Positions 16,465 to 24,195 of a stretch of 64,000 nt of DNA are shown in pieces. How positions within the stretch are numbered: the stretch's first letter is position 1; each line of letters opens with the position of its first letter. A program made the translations under genes and the position numbers. This stretch comes from Ovoidimarina sp038744785. GTDB lineage: Bacteria > Pseudomonadota > Alphaproteobacteria > Rhodobacterales > Rhodobacteraceae. The DNA is taken from assembly GCA_038744785.1 (NCBI GenBank), contig JBCDLX010000002.1, positions 62,001-126,000 of the forward strand, written 5' to 3'. The notes under the pieces are model-generated. The model had not been told where the DNA came from. It ran no database searches and was given only the letters and a program-made list of their open reading frames with translations.

Positions 16465-17712
16465 TCAGGCGACGCCAGCCTGAGTTTCAAGACCGAAGGC
16501 ATCGTGCAACGCCTGCACTGCAAGTTCCATGTACTTGCGCTCGATTAGGACCGAGATCTTGATCTCGGATGTAGTGATAACTTTGATGTTGATGTTCTCT
16601 TCGTGAAGGGCCGCGAACATCTTGGCTGCAACGCCTGCATGGCTGCGCATCCCGATCCCGACGACAGAAACTTTCGCCACGCTTTCGTCAGCCACCAGAT
16701 CGTGGAAATTGATCTCGCCTCGGTCCTTGGCGGCGGTCATCGCCTGTTCGGCACGGGCGACCTGGTTTGTCGGGCACGAAAACGTCATGTCCGTCCGGCC
16801 TTCTTCCGAGATGTTCTGAACGATCATATCGACGTTCACGCCCGCCTCGGACAACGGGCCAAAGATCGCCGCCGCGATGCCCGGACGGTCCGCGACCGAA
16901 ATCAGCGTCATCTTGGCTTCGTCGCGCGAATACGCGACGCCGGCGACCACATTCTTTTCCACGATTTCCTCCTCTGGGCATACAAGTGTGCCCGCGTTCT
17001 CGTTGTTGTCTTCGAAGCTTGATAGAACGCGAAGACGTACGTTGTAGCGCATTGCCAGCTCGACCGACCGGGTTTGCAGGACTTTTGCGCCCAGCGACGC
17101 AAGTTCCAGCATTTCCTCGAACGCGATTTTGTCGAGCTTGCGCGCCTTTTCCGAGATCCTGGGGTCAGTGGTGTAGACGCCGTCGACATCGGTGTAGATA
17201 TCGCAACGCACCGCGCCGAAAGCGGCGGCAAAGGCAACGGCTGTGGTGTCTGATCCGCCCCGTCCCAGTGTTGTGACGCGGCCTTCGGGCGAAAGCCCCT
17301 GGAACCCTGCGACAACAGCGACTTTCATGCCCTCGTCGAACTTCTGGTTGATGTTCTCGGTCGGAATCTCTTCGATCCGCGCTGCCGAGTGGGCCGATGT
17401 GGTTTTCACCGGAACTTGCCAGCCCTGCCAGGATCTGGCCGGGATTTCCATTTCCTGCAATGTCAGGGCCATGAGCCCGGCAGTCACCTGTTCGCCCGAA
17501 GAAACGACAGCATCGTATTCGCGCGCGTCGAACAGGCGCGATGTTTCTTCGACCCAGCCCACAAGCTCGTTTGTCTTACCCGACATGGCCGAAACGATCA
17601 CAATGACATCATGCCCGTTCGCAACCTCGCGGCCCACGCGCTTTGCAGCGCGTTTGATGCGGTCAAGTGTGGCGACGGAGGTGCCGCCGAATTTCATCAC
17701 CAGGATGGACAT
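16465..17712 (-). CDS. lysC: Aspartate kinase
   Basis: A 415-residue enzyme that phosphorylates aspartate, the first step to lysine, threonine and methionine. KFGGTS at residues 7-12 is the ATP/substrate motif. GFQGLSPEGRVTTLGRGGSDTTAVAFAAAFGA and CDIYTDVDGVYTTDPR follow. The C-terminal third has two ACT domains (MTLISVADRPGIAAAIFGPLSEAGVNVD and VSVVGIGMRSHAGVAAKMFAALHEENI), consistent with feedback control by lysine and/or threonine. The ATG at 17712 starts MSILVMKFGG. The longer frame adds 38 Pro/Arg-rich residues and is rejected. Confidence 0.95.
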   Translation of the reverse strand: MSILVMKFGGTSVATLDRIKRAAKRVGREVANGHDVIVIVSAMSGKTNELVGWVEETSRLFDAREYDAVVSSGEQVTAGLMALTLQEMEIPARSWQGWQVPVKTTSAHSAARIEEIPTENINQKFDEGMKVAVVAGFQGLSPEGRVTTLGRGGSDTTAVAFAAAFGAVRCDIYTDVDGVYTTDPRISEKARKLDKIAFEEMLELASLGAKVLQTRSVELAMRYNVRLRVLSSFEDNNENAGTLVCPEEEIVEKNVVAGVAYSRDEAKMTLISVADRPGIAAAIFGPLSEAGVNVDMIVQNISEEGRTDMTFSCPTNQVARAEQAMTAAKDRGEINFHDLVADESVAKVSVVGIGMRSHAGVAAKMFAALHEENINIKVITTSEIKISVLIERKYMELAVQALHDAFGLETQAGVA

Positions 17713-17942
17713 GGGATGCCTTTCGCGTTCTGGCGCGGGGTTTAGGCGTGCCTCGCGGCCGGGGCAAGGGCGCTTGGAGGGTTTCCCAGAATCGGAGGGC
17801 GCAAAGGGCGCCATTTCGTCTGCCATCGCAGGATGTGGTCGGGATCATTCGGCTGGTCCCAAAGCCCATTCGAACCTTCTGTCCTGCGGCAAGTCGCCAA
17901 GAAACACTTCTGCCGAAGGATCTTCTTTAAAACGAAGACCGA

Positions 17943-18506
17943 TCAGGCGGCGCGTGTGACCCGCGCGAGAATATCCAGTGTTACGCTATCGGCCACCAGA
18001 TCGGAAAACGCGGACGCACCAAACGCTGCGCGGCTGATCTCCCCGGAAATCTGCACTGTCAGGTTATTTTGATCGTCAATGCCAGTGCGGCGGTACAGGC
18101 TGGCACCCAGAGTTACGGGCCGTGTCACGCCGCGGATGGTCAGATCGCCCTCCATCTGCCCGCCAAGACCCGAGACCTGGATCGCAGTTGATCGGAACGT
18201 GATTTTGGGATGGCGTTCCACGTCAAGGATGCCGGGTCCGGTCATTGCGTCGGTGGCAAGGGCGAAACCGGTTCGCGCGCGGGTGGGGTCAAGGGTGGTC
18301 GCGACGCTGCTGGACGCGATGTTTGCAAGATCAAGGGCGATCCGTGCCGAGGCAACCGGCATTGTTCCGCGAACGCCTTGGCCGCCCACGACAAAGATAA
18401 AGGCTACGCGCGAATTTTTGGCGTCCAGGGTGTAGGGCTCTGGCGCGGCCTTGGCCGGGCGAATGGCGAGTGCGGGCAGGGCAAGAATGAGAGCACGACG
18501 GTTCAT
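17943..18506 (-). CDS. YceI-family periplasmic protein
   Basis: A 187-residue protein with a signal peptide (MNRRALILALPALAIRPAKA) and the lipocalin-like YceI fold: YTLDAKNSRVAFIFVVGGQGVRGTM, HPKITFRSTAIQ, GDLTIRGVTRPVTLGA. Family members bind long amphipathic molecules such as polyprenyl chains in a beta barrel. The role here is unknown. Its 3' end is separated from lysC by 230 bases in which I see no gene. Confidence 0.85.
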   Translation of the reverse strand: MNRRALILALPALAIRPAKAAPEPYTLDAKNSRVAFIFVVGGQGVRGTMPVASARIALDLANIASSSVATTLDPTRARTGFALATDAMTGPGILDVERHPKITFRSTAIQVSGLGGQMEGDLTIRGVTRPVTLGASLYRRTGIDDQNNLTVQISGEISRAAFGASAFSDLVADSVTLDILARVTRAA

Positions 18507-18542
18507 GGTCGCAAAAATAGAGCGGATGGGGTCAATGTGTTC

Positions 18543-19184
18543 TCACGATGTGGTGTGCGGTTCGCTCGTCGTGGGCGTGGCCGTCAGATGTGCGCCCTCG
18601 ACCGTTACCATCCATGCGGCAGGTGGCAGGGTCCGGGCGCGCCGACGGTCAAGACGCCAGGCGGTGCGATTTTCCGCCCCGTGCATCGGCGCAAGCGCCC
18701 AGCGGCTTTCGATCCCGGGCGCGCCACCCGTACCAGGCGTCAGCACAAGCGCCAGCGGCGGGGCCGACGCTTTGGCCCCAGTTTCTGCGGCAAGATGCAG
18801 CCGGCGGACAGGCGTCATTCCAGGCGGCGATGGAAGATCGGCCACGACAAGGGGAACAAGACCCGTGCGCAGGGTTTCTTCCATTGCCCAAAGGATGTCT
18901 TCGGGGCGTTTGGGATCGAAAAACACGACCCGACCCGGATCGATCCAGCGGCGCATGGCAGGTGGATACAAACGATCTGTTCCCCAAGCCGGCGCGATCC
19001 AGAAGACCGGCCCGTCCAGTGCGCGCGCGACCATCAATGCGAGGGTGCGGCGGGCCGGGCCGCACAGCTCATGCGCCCGCGCGTGTGCAAGGCTGAGATC
19101 ACCCAGAAATGCGGGGCCGCGCGCATTGCGGTGTGTCGGGCGGACGGTGCGCGTAAGAAATTGCGGAGCAGGGGCGGCGGTCAT
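18543..19184 (-). CDS. imuA: ImuA-family SOS mutagenesis protein
   Basis: A 213-residue RecA/SulA-like protein of the ImuA family. In many bacteria ImuA works with ImuB and DnaE2 in damage-induced translesion synthesis. I recognise the Rhodobacterales form by FLGDLSLAHARAHELCGPARRTLALMVA, VFWIAPAWGTDRLYPPAM and RPEDILWAMEETLRTGLVPLVVADLPSPPGMTPVRRLHLAAE. No Walker A loop is evident. Neither imuB nor dnaE2 is adjacent, so it is an orphan here. A LexA-type box at 19200-19214 begins 15 bases upstream of the ATG at 19184. An alternative start at 19199 would abut that box. Confidence 0.75.
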   Translation of the reverse strand: MTAAPAPQFLTRTVRPTHRNARGPAFLGDLSLAHARAHELCGPARRTLALMVARALDGPVFWIAPAWGTDRLYPPAMRRWIDPGRVVFFDPKRPEDILWAMEETLRTGLVPLVVADLPSPPGMTPVRRLHLAAETGAKASAPPLALVLTPGTGGAPGIESRWALAPMHGAENRTAWRLDRRRARTLPPAAWMVTVEGAHLTATPTTSEPHTTS

Positions 19185-19199
19185 CCCAAACCATAGCAT

Positions 19200-19214
19200 G
19201 TTCGCATTTTGTTC
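19200..19214 (-). promoter_or_regulatory. LexA-type SOS box upstream of imuA
   Basis: The bases read GTTC-N7-GTTC on the plus strand (GAAC-N7-GAAC towards imuA). This is the direct-repeat operator known for alphaproteobacterial LexA. It lies 15 bases before the imuA ATG. An exact match directly upstream of a DNA-damage gene is unlikely to be chance. Confidence 0.75.
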
Positions 19215-19326
19215 TCAACATCTGCTATCGAAACAACGCGCGGCCGACCAAAAAACCCGCTGCCCGGTTGCCGCTTGGTCCCAGTCTCTTTAAGTCAGGC
19301 AGACCTCCAACATAAAGGACACCGGA

Positions 19327-20370
19327 ATGAAGCGGACGACGCTTGGGCGGACGGGAATCGAAGTCAGTGCAATCTGCCTGGGAACGATGACCTGGGGCAG
19401 CCAGAACACCGAGGCCGAAGGTCACGCCCAGATCGATATGGCGCTCGAGCGCGGAGTGGATTTCTGGGACACCGCCGAGATGTACCCTGTCGCACCGGTC
19501 ACGCCCGAAACCGTGGGCCTAACCGAAACGATCATCGGTAATTGGTTCAAAAAGACCGGGCGGCGCGATCAGGCGGTTCTGGCCACAAAGGTTGCGGGCC
19601 TGAACGGCCGCTTCGTACGCATGGGCCAGCCGGTGACGCCTGAAACCCTGACTGAAGCTTTAGAAGGGTCGCTAAGGCGCCTGAAGACCGACTATATCGA
19701 CCTTTACCAGCTGCACTGGCCAAATCGCGGCTCGTACCACTTCCGCCAGATGTGGGGCTACGATCCGTCAAAGCAGGACGCGGCTTGGGAAATTGAGAAC
19801 ATCCACGCGTTGGCAGAGTGCCTGAGGGGCCATGTTGAGGCCGGTAAGATCCGCGCGTGGGGCCTTTCAAATGAAAGTGCCTGGGGCACCATGCAATGGC
19901 TAAAAGCGGCTGAAGCGACCGGCGGACCGCGCGTCGCGTCGATCCAAAACGAGTACTCGCTGATGTGCCGCATCTTCGACACCGACCTGGGCGAACTCGG
20001 CGTGCATGAAGACGTCACGTGCCTGGCCTTCTCGCCGCTCGCTTGCGGGCTCTTGACCGGGAAGTATCAAGGCGGAGCGCTGCCTGACGGGTCGCGGAGG
20101 ACGCGCGAAGCATCGCTTGGCGGGCGTGCGACGGATCGCGCTTTTGCGACGATTGACATTTACCTTGATATCGCCGAGCGACACGGGCTTGATCCGACGC
20201 AGATGGCAGTGGCGTGGACGATGACGCGGCCTTTCCCGATCGTTCCGATCATCGGTGCGACTTCACTCGACCAACTCCACACAGTGCTGGGCGCGGCCGA
20301 GGTGACCCTGACCGAGGCGTTAATGGAGGATGTTGCGGCCGCCAACCGCGCGCACCCGCTGCCATACTGA
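19327..20370 (+). CDS. NADP(H)-dependent aldo/keto reductase, Tas type
   Basis: A 347-residue aldo/keto reductase barrel of the Tas/YajO group, lacking the extra loops of AKR1. The catalytic tetrad is visible as Asp48 (FWDTAE), Tyr53 (EMYPV), Lys88 (VLATKVAG) and His130 (YQLHWPNRG). The NADP-binding tail includes VPIIGATSLDQLH. It is expected to reduce small aldehydes or ketones in the cytoplasm. The natural substrate is not known. The ATG follows AAAGGACACCGGA. It is transcribed away from imuA. Confidence 0.9.
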   Translation: MKRTTLGRTGIEVSAICLGTMTWGSQNTEAEGHAQIDMALERGVDFWDTAEMYPVAPVTPETVGLTETIIGNWFKKTGRRDQAVLATKVAGLNGRFVRMGQPVTPETLTEALEGSLRRLKTDYIDLYQLHWPNRGSYHFRQMWGYDPSKQDAAWEIENIHALAECLRGHVEAGKIRAWGLSNESAWGTMQWLKAAEATGGPRVASIQNEYSLMCRIFDTDLGELGVHEDVTCLAFSPLACGLLTGKYQGGALPDGSRRTREASLGGRATDRAFATIDIYLDIAERHGLDPTQMAVAWTMTRPFPIVPIIGATSLDQLHTVLGAAEVTLTEALMEDVAAANRAHPLPY

Positions 20371-20478
20371 TCAATACACATTGCGGCGAGCGGGCGGCAG
20401 GTTGCGATAATCTGCCCGCTCGCCGTAGGCAGGGCTTGCATGATGCCGGGTTTCGGCCTCAATCGGTACAATGCGCAT
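20371..20478 (-). CDS. 35-codon small protein with strong ribosome site
   Basis: Reads MRIVPIEAETRHHAS, then PAYGERADYRNLPPARRNVY, then TGA. An excellent Shine-Dalgarno, AAAGGAG, lies 7 bases upstream of the ATG. The peptide is basic and soluble, without a signal. The DNA also contains a 12-bp perfect stem (20384-20395 with 20414-20425) formed by its own GERA and PPARR codons. Its first 8 bases overlap the start region of the lipoprotein gene on the other strand. It is too short for most gene callers. Function unknown. Confidence 0.55.
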   Translation of the reverse strand: MRIVPIEAETRHHASPAYGERADYRNLPPARRNVY

Positions 20479-20794
20479 CACAATGCTCCTTTTGTCATTC
20501 CTCATCCTGGGCGCGTGCCAGGAAGATGACGGCCCGTCCGTAGATCCTTCGGTGTTTCAAGACGCGGAAGCGGCATGCTCGCGCGACGGTGGGCGTTGGA
20601 TCGCCCGCGGGTCGTCGACGGCTAGGCTTTGCCAGCGCACACCGCGCGATGCGGGCGACCGCTGCACGCGCGCAAGCGATTGCGAAGGGTTGTGCCTCGC
20701 GCGGTCCGGAACCTGTGCCCCCGTGATCCCGCTTTTTGGCTGCAACGACGTTCTTGGGGCGAACGGGGCGCGGAGCACAGTGTGCGTCGACTAG
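20471..20794 (+). CDS. Small cysteine-rich lipoprotein
   Basis: A 107-residue protein with lipoprotein signal MLLLSFLILGAC (lipobox Cys about residue 16), then a domain with several cysteines (CSRDGGRWI, LCQRTPRDAGDRC, CEGLCLARSGTC, FGCND) that could form disulphides outside the membrane. No named family is recognised. No good ribosome site precedes ATG 20471. The ATG at 20483 is an alternative that keeps the signal and shortens the overlap with the opposite-strand small ORF. It overlaps the lipocalin gene by 13 bases, suggesting one operon. Confidence 0.65.
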   Translation: MRITMLLLSFLILGACQEDDGPSVDPSVFQDAEAACSRDGGRWIARGSSTARLCQRTPRDAGDRCTRASDCEGLCLARSGTCAPVIPLFGCNDVLGANGARSTVCVD

Positions 20795-21339
20795 CGGCAG
20801 TCGCGGTGCTTGCTGTTGTGGCGGGATGTGCCGCAACGTCCGTTTACCGCGACACGGACATACAGATATCGTCGGCCGCTGCATTTGATCCCGCCAGATA
20901 TGTGGGGCTTTGGTATGAAATCGCGCGCTACCCAGTTCCTTTCCAGACTGGTTGCGTGGCCGCGACAGCGACCTATTCGCTTCGCCCTGACGGCACGATT
21001 GGGGTTGTGAACGCGTGCAAGGAAGGTACGCCCGACGGTCCTGTCCGCCAGATCGAAGGCCGCGCCGAGGTGACCGGGCCGGGGCGCCTGAATGTTCGAT
21101 TTGATGCGGTTCCATTTGTTAAGTCCCCTTATTGGGTGCTGTGGACCGACGATACTTATGAAACTGCGGTGGTCGGGGTGCCATCCGGGCGCGCGGGCTG
21201 GGTCCTGAGCCGGACACCGACGATCCGGCCGGATCGCTGGCGCGCGGCGCTCGAGGTTCTGGATTTCAATGGGTACGATATCGCCAGGCTGATCAGTGGC
21301 GGTCAGCCGGGGGCGGAGGCCATCAGCCTGTCAAGGTGA
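20782..21339 (+). CDS. blc: Outer-membrane lipoprotein lipocalin (Blc type)
   Basis: A 185-residue bacterial lipocalin. GTG start, then RRLAAVAVLAVVAGC with the lipobox Cys at 16, then FDPARYVGLWYEIARYPVPFQ (the GxW lipocalin motif) and FVKSPYWVLWTDDTYETAVVG. Blc proteins sit on the inner face of the outer membrane and bind fatty acids or lysophospholipids. The GTG at 20782 lies inside the end of the upstream lipoprotein gene, which suggests translational coupling. The last 37 bases overlap the 3' end of the XRE regulator on the other strand. Confidence 0.85.
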   Translation: MRRLAAVAVLAVVAGCAATSVYRDTDIQISSAAAFDPARYVGLWYEIARYPVPFQTGCVAATATYSLRPDGTIGVVNACKEGTPDGPVRQIEGRAEVTGPGRLNVRFDAVPFVKSPYWVLWTDDTYETAVVGVPSGRAGWVLSRTPTIRPDRWRAALEVLDFNGYDIARLISGGQPGAEAISLSR

Positions 21340-22163
21340 TCGGGCAGGTCGCGATCGGCAATGGTGGCTTCGCGCACCAGGAAATCGAAATGACGGGTCA
21401 ACGCGGTGACGCGTTCGGTATCGCGGAACACAATGTACTGCTGTCCGAGATAAAGCACTGCCAAAAGCGGTCCAAAGACCGTAACGGGCGACGAGTAAAG
21501 CCGCCGCGCATCATAAAGAAAGATGCGAAGGGTGGGATAAAGCTGATCATAAAGCTCGATCAGCCGTGCAACCTGCCCATCGCGAATTTCGGGCGTCAGG
21601 CTGGAATAGTACCCTTCGCACCGAACCATGCTGTCGATCTCGAACAACGGGATCGCTATTTCATAGTCCGAGGGCGCGTTGCGCAGAAGCGAAAGACTGT
21701 CATCCGACAATCCGATGGCCTGGTCTGTGGTCCGACCCAGAAAGGGGGTGTATTCCCACCGCAACATGTCAGTCGTCTTAAGCATGTCCGGCAGACGCGC
21801 TGGAACATGGCGGATCTTGTAGCCCTGTGCCTCTCGGTGCCAGGCGATCAGTTGATCGTCGACCAGGGCCCTGGCCGCCGATGACATTTTCATCGACGCC
21901 GCCAAAAGATCGGCGGCGCGTTCAGGCCGGTCCGACAGGCCCAAAAGCCAATCGGTTGAAACCTGCAACGCGGCGGCGCACTCGGCAGCGATGTGTGCGT
22001 TTGGCAGCCGCGGCGCATCTCCCGAAAGAAGCTGTGAAATAGTCGACCGATCGGCGCCCACAGCACGCGCAAGCCCGCTTTGGGTCTGATTTGCTTCCCG
22101 GAGAGCGCGAGCGAGCCGTCTCCGAAATCGCCCGGCGCGGTCGCGTCTGTCTGTTTGTGTCAT
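21303..22163 (-). CDS. XRE-family transcriptional regulator
   Basis: A 286-residue protein. An N-terminal helix-turn-helix (RRLARALREANQTQSGLARAVGADRSTISQLLSG, residues about 15-48) is followed by a large C-terminal domain with GYKIRHVPARLPDMLKTTDML and PVTVFGPLLAVLYLGQQYIVF. I do not recognise the C-terminal domain, which is likely a ligand-sensing part. It is divergent from the desaturase at 22278 with 114 bases between them, so desaturase control is a reasonable guess. The shared region includes a short palindrome TCACG-GTTT-CGTGA at 22246-22259. Confidence 0.75.
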   Translation of the reverse strand: MTQTDRRDRAGRFRRRLARALREANQTQSGLARAVGADRSTISQLLSGDAPRLPNAHIAAECAAALQVSTDWLLGLSDRPERAADLLAASMKMSSAARALVDDQLIAWHREAQGYKIRHVPARLPDMLKTTDMLRWEYTPFLGRTTDQAIGLSDDSLSLLRNAPSDYEIAIPLFEIDSMVRCEGYYSSLTPEIRDGQVARLIELYDQLYPTLRIFLYDARRLYSSPVTVFGPLLAVLYLGQQYIVFRDTERVTALTRHFDFLVREATIADRDLPDHLDRLMASAPG

Positions 22164-22277
22164 CGTTGTTGATTCGTATAAACAGTGTAGATTTCATGTT
22201 GCGAATTCACGAAATTCCGTTCAACCCCTCCAGTCTGCTAGGATGTCACGGTTTCGTGATGACTTGGGTGGAGATGA

Positions 22278-23171
22278 ATGAAGACGGATCGTATCGAATG
22301 GCCGACAATTGTGCTTCTGCTGTCTTGCTATCTTGCCTGGGGACTCTCAACAACACTGCTGGCCACGGCATTTCTGCCGCTAGCGATTATCGCGACAGCG
22401 TTCTGTGTCGCGCTGCATTCTTCATTGACCCATGAGGTGGTTCACGGGCATCCGATTCCTGGGCGCCCACAATTGAACGCAGCGCTTGTGTTTCCGGCCT
22501 TGCCGGTAGTGATCCCGTTTCGCCGGTTCCGTGACACACATCTGGCGCATCACAACGATGCGGTCCTGACCGATCCCTACGACGACCCGGAAACGAATTA
22601 CATGGTGCCTTCGGTTTGGGTGCAGTTGCCGCTATGGGTGCGCGCGGTACTGAACGCCAATAATACACTGGCAGGCCGTCTGATCATCGGGCCGATGGTC
22701 AGCTATGCTGCCTTTGTTCGTGACGACCTAAGGCTGATCCGTGCAGGAGAGCCGGGTGTCCTGACGGCCTGGGGACTGCACATCTTCGCGCTTTTGCCTG
22801 TGGTTTGGTGGCTGGCCAAGATTTCAACGATGCCGGTGTGGGCCTATGGGCTTGCCGTATATGTGGGCCACGCAATCCTGAAGATCAGGACGTTTCTGGA
22901 GCACCAGGCGCATGAACGCGCATCCGGCCGGTCGGTGATCATCGAGGACCGCGGCCCGCTGGCTTGGATGTTTCTGAACAACAACCTGCACGTTGTTCAT
23001 CACATGCACCCGAAGGTGCCCTGGTACCGACTGCCGCGTCTCTATCGGGACAACGCGGCGCATTACCGGCGCAGAAATGGCGGGTACGTCTACCGTTCTT
23101 ATGCCGAAGTCTTCCGCTTGCACTTTCTGCGAAGAAAGGATCCGGTGCCGCATCCTCTTCACCCCGGATAA
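22278..23171 (+). CDS. Membrane fatty acid desaturase/hydroxylase
   Basis: A 297-residue integral membrane di-iron enzyme. The three histidine clusters are HEVVH at 52-56, HLAHH at 88-92 and HVVHH in NNNLHVVHHMHP near 235-241. Four hydrophobic stretches flank them. Such enzymes insert a double bond or hydroxyl in acyl chains or carotenoids. Short length and HHMHP fit the small desaturases of Rhodobacterales, but substrate is not determinable. The divergent XRE regulator may sense its product. Confidence 0.85.
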   Translation: MKTDRIEWPTIVLLLSCYLAWGLSTTLLATAFLPLAIIATAFCVALHSSLTHEVVHGHPIPGRPQLNAALVFPALPVVIPFRRFRDTHLAHHNDAVLTDPYDDPETNYMVPSVWVQLPLWVRAVLNANNTLAGRLIIGPMVSYAAFVRDDLRLIRAGEPGVLTAWGLHIFALLPVVWWLAKISTMPVWAYGLAVYVGHAILKIRTFLEHQAHERASGRSVIIEDRGPLAWMFLNNNLHVVHHMHPKVPWYRLPRLYRDNAAHYRRRNGGYVYRSYAEVFRLHFLRRKDPVPHPLHPG

Positions 23172-23195
23172 AATTCTGTCGTCCAGTACACCGCT

Positions 23196-24098
23196 GTGCC
23201 AGTAGGGGGCATGGAGGCGTGGATTTACATCACGATCGGTGCGGCCGCTGCACAAACGGGCCGGTTTATGGTGCAGAAGCGGCTGACGGCAATTGGATTT
23301 TCGGCGACCGGCGCCACTTGGGCACGGTTCCTTTATTCCGCCCCATTGGTTGCGATGCTCGCATCGGCCTACGCTATAGGGCAGGGGCACGCGCGTCCGG
23401 CGCTAGGGGTGGGCTTCTGGCCCTACGCGATGGCGGGTGGCGCTGCGCAGATCCTGGCGACAGTCTGTGTCGTCGCAATTTTCGCGCACCGAAACTTCGC
23501 CGTCGGGCTGACCTTCAAAAAGACCGAGGTGCTGCTGACGGCGGGGCTGGGGTATTTGGTTCTTGGCGATGCGGTGAGCGTTTGGGGCGGGCTTGCGTTG
23601 GCGATTGGGTTTTTGGGCCTCTATTTCCTGTCGGACCCGCCGGGTGGGGGGAGCGTTCTGAACCGCGCAGCAGGCCTTGGGATATTGTCCGGTATCTTCT
23701 TCGCGATCTCTGCGGTTGGCTACCGCGGCGCGGTTCTGGCGGTCGAGGGTGGCGATACGGCGCTTCGTGCCGGGCTAGCGCTCGCCATCGTCACTTCGGT
23801 TCAGACACTTGTACTTGGGACATGGCTGCTTTGGCGGGCACCGGAACAAGTGCGGCTGGTTTTAAGCCATTGGCGCGTTGCGGGGCTTGTTGGGATCTTA
23901 TCAATGCTCGGAAGCTTCGGGTGGTTTGTCGCGTTTAGCCTTCAGAACGCGGCTTACGTGTTCGCCGTGGGGCAGATTGAATTGATCTTTGCGGCTGGCG
24001 CATCGGTTCTTGTGTTCGGCGAGCGTATTGCGCGGCGCGAATCTTCGGGCATGGCGTTGATCGCAGCATCGATCGTCCTGCTCGTGACGCTTGGCTAG
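23196..24098 (+). CDS. DMT-superfamily (EamA-like) transporter
   Basis: A 300-residue inner-membrane protein with about ten hydrophobic helices in two repeats, for example FSATGATWARFLYSAPLVAMLASAYAIG and GSFGWFVAFSLQNAAYVFAVGQIELIFAAGASVLVFGE. The second is the C-terminal EamA signature. The substrate is unknown. Start choice is unsure: a GTG at 23196 lacks a ribosome site, and an ATG at 23211 has GGGGG almost touching it. It starts 24 bases after the desaturase stop and may be co-transcribed. Confidence 0.75.
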   Translation: MPVGGMEAWIYITIGAAAAQTGRFMVQKRLTAIGFSATGATWARFLYSAPLVAMLASAYAIGQGHARPALGVGFWPYAMAGGAAQILATVCVVAIFAHRNFAVGLTFKKTEVLLTAGLGYLVLGDAVSVWGGLALAIGFLGLYFLSDPPGGGSVLNRAAGLGILSGIFFAISAVGYRGAVLAVEGGDTALRAGLALAIVTSVQTLVLGTWLLWRAPEQVRLVLSHWRVAGLVGILSMLGSFGWFVAFSLQNAAYVFAVGQIELIFAAGASVLVFGERIARRESSGMALIAASIVLLVTLG

Positions 24099-24195
24099 AA
24101 GGTCCCACGAAATTCTTGAAACGATAAACATCATCTATCGCATTTAAAATCTCGATTTCATTTAAAAAAGTGAATTCAGCTTCATTCGAAGCGCT

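Noticed and set aside
24178..24191. GCTTC-ATTC-GAAGC hairpin near the end of pleD as a terminator
   Set aside because: The stem is only five bases, and the T run on the minus strand is separated from it by nine bases. Too weak to call.
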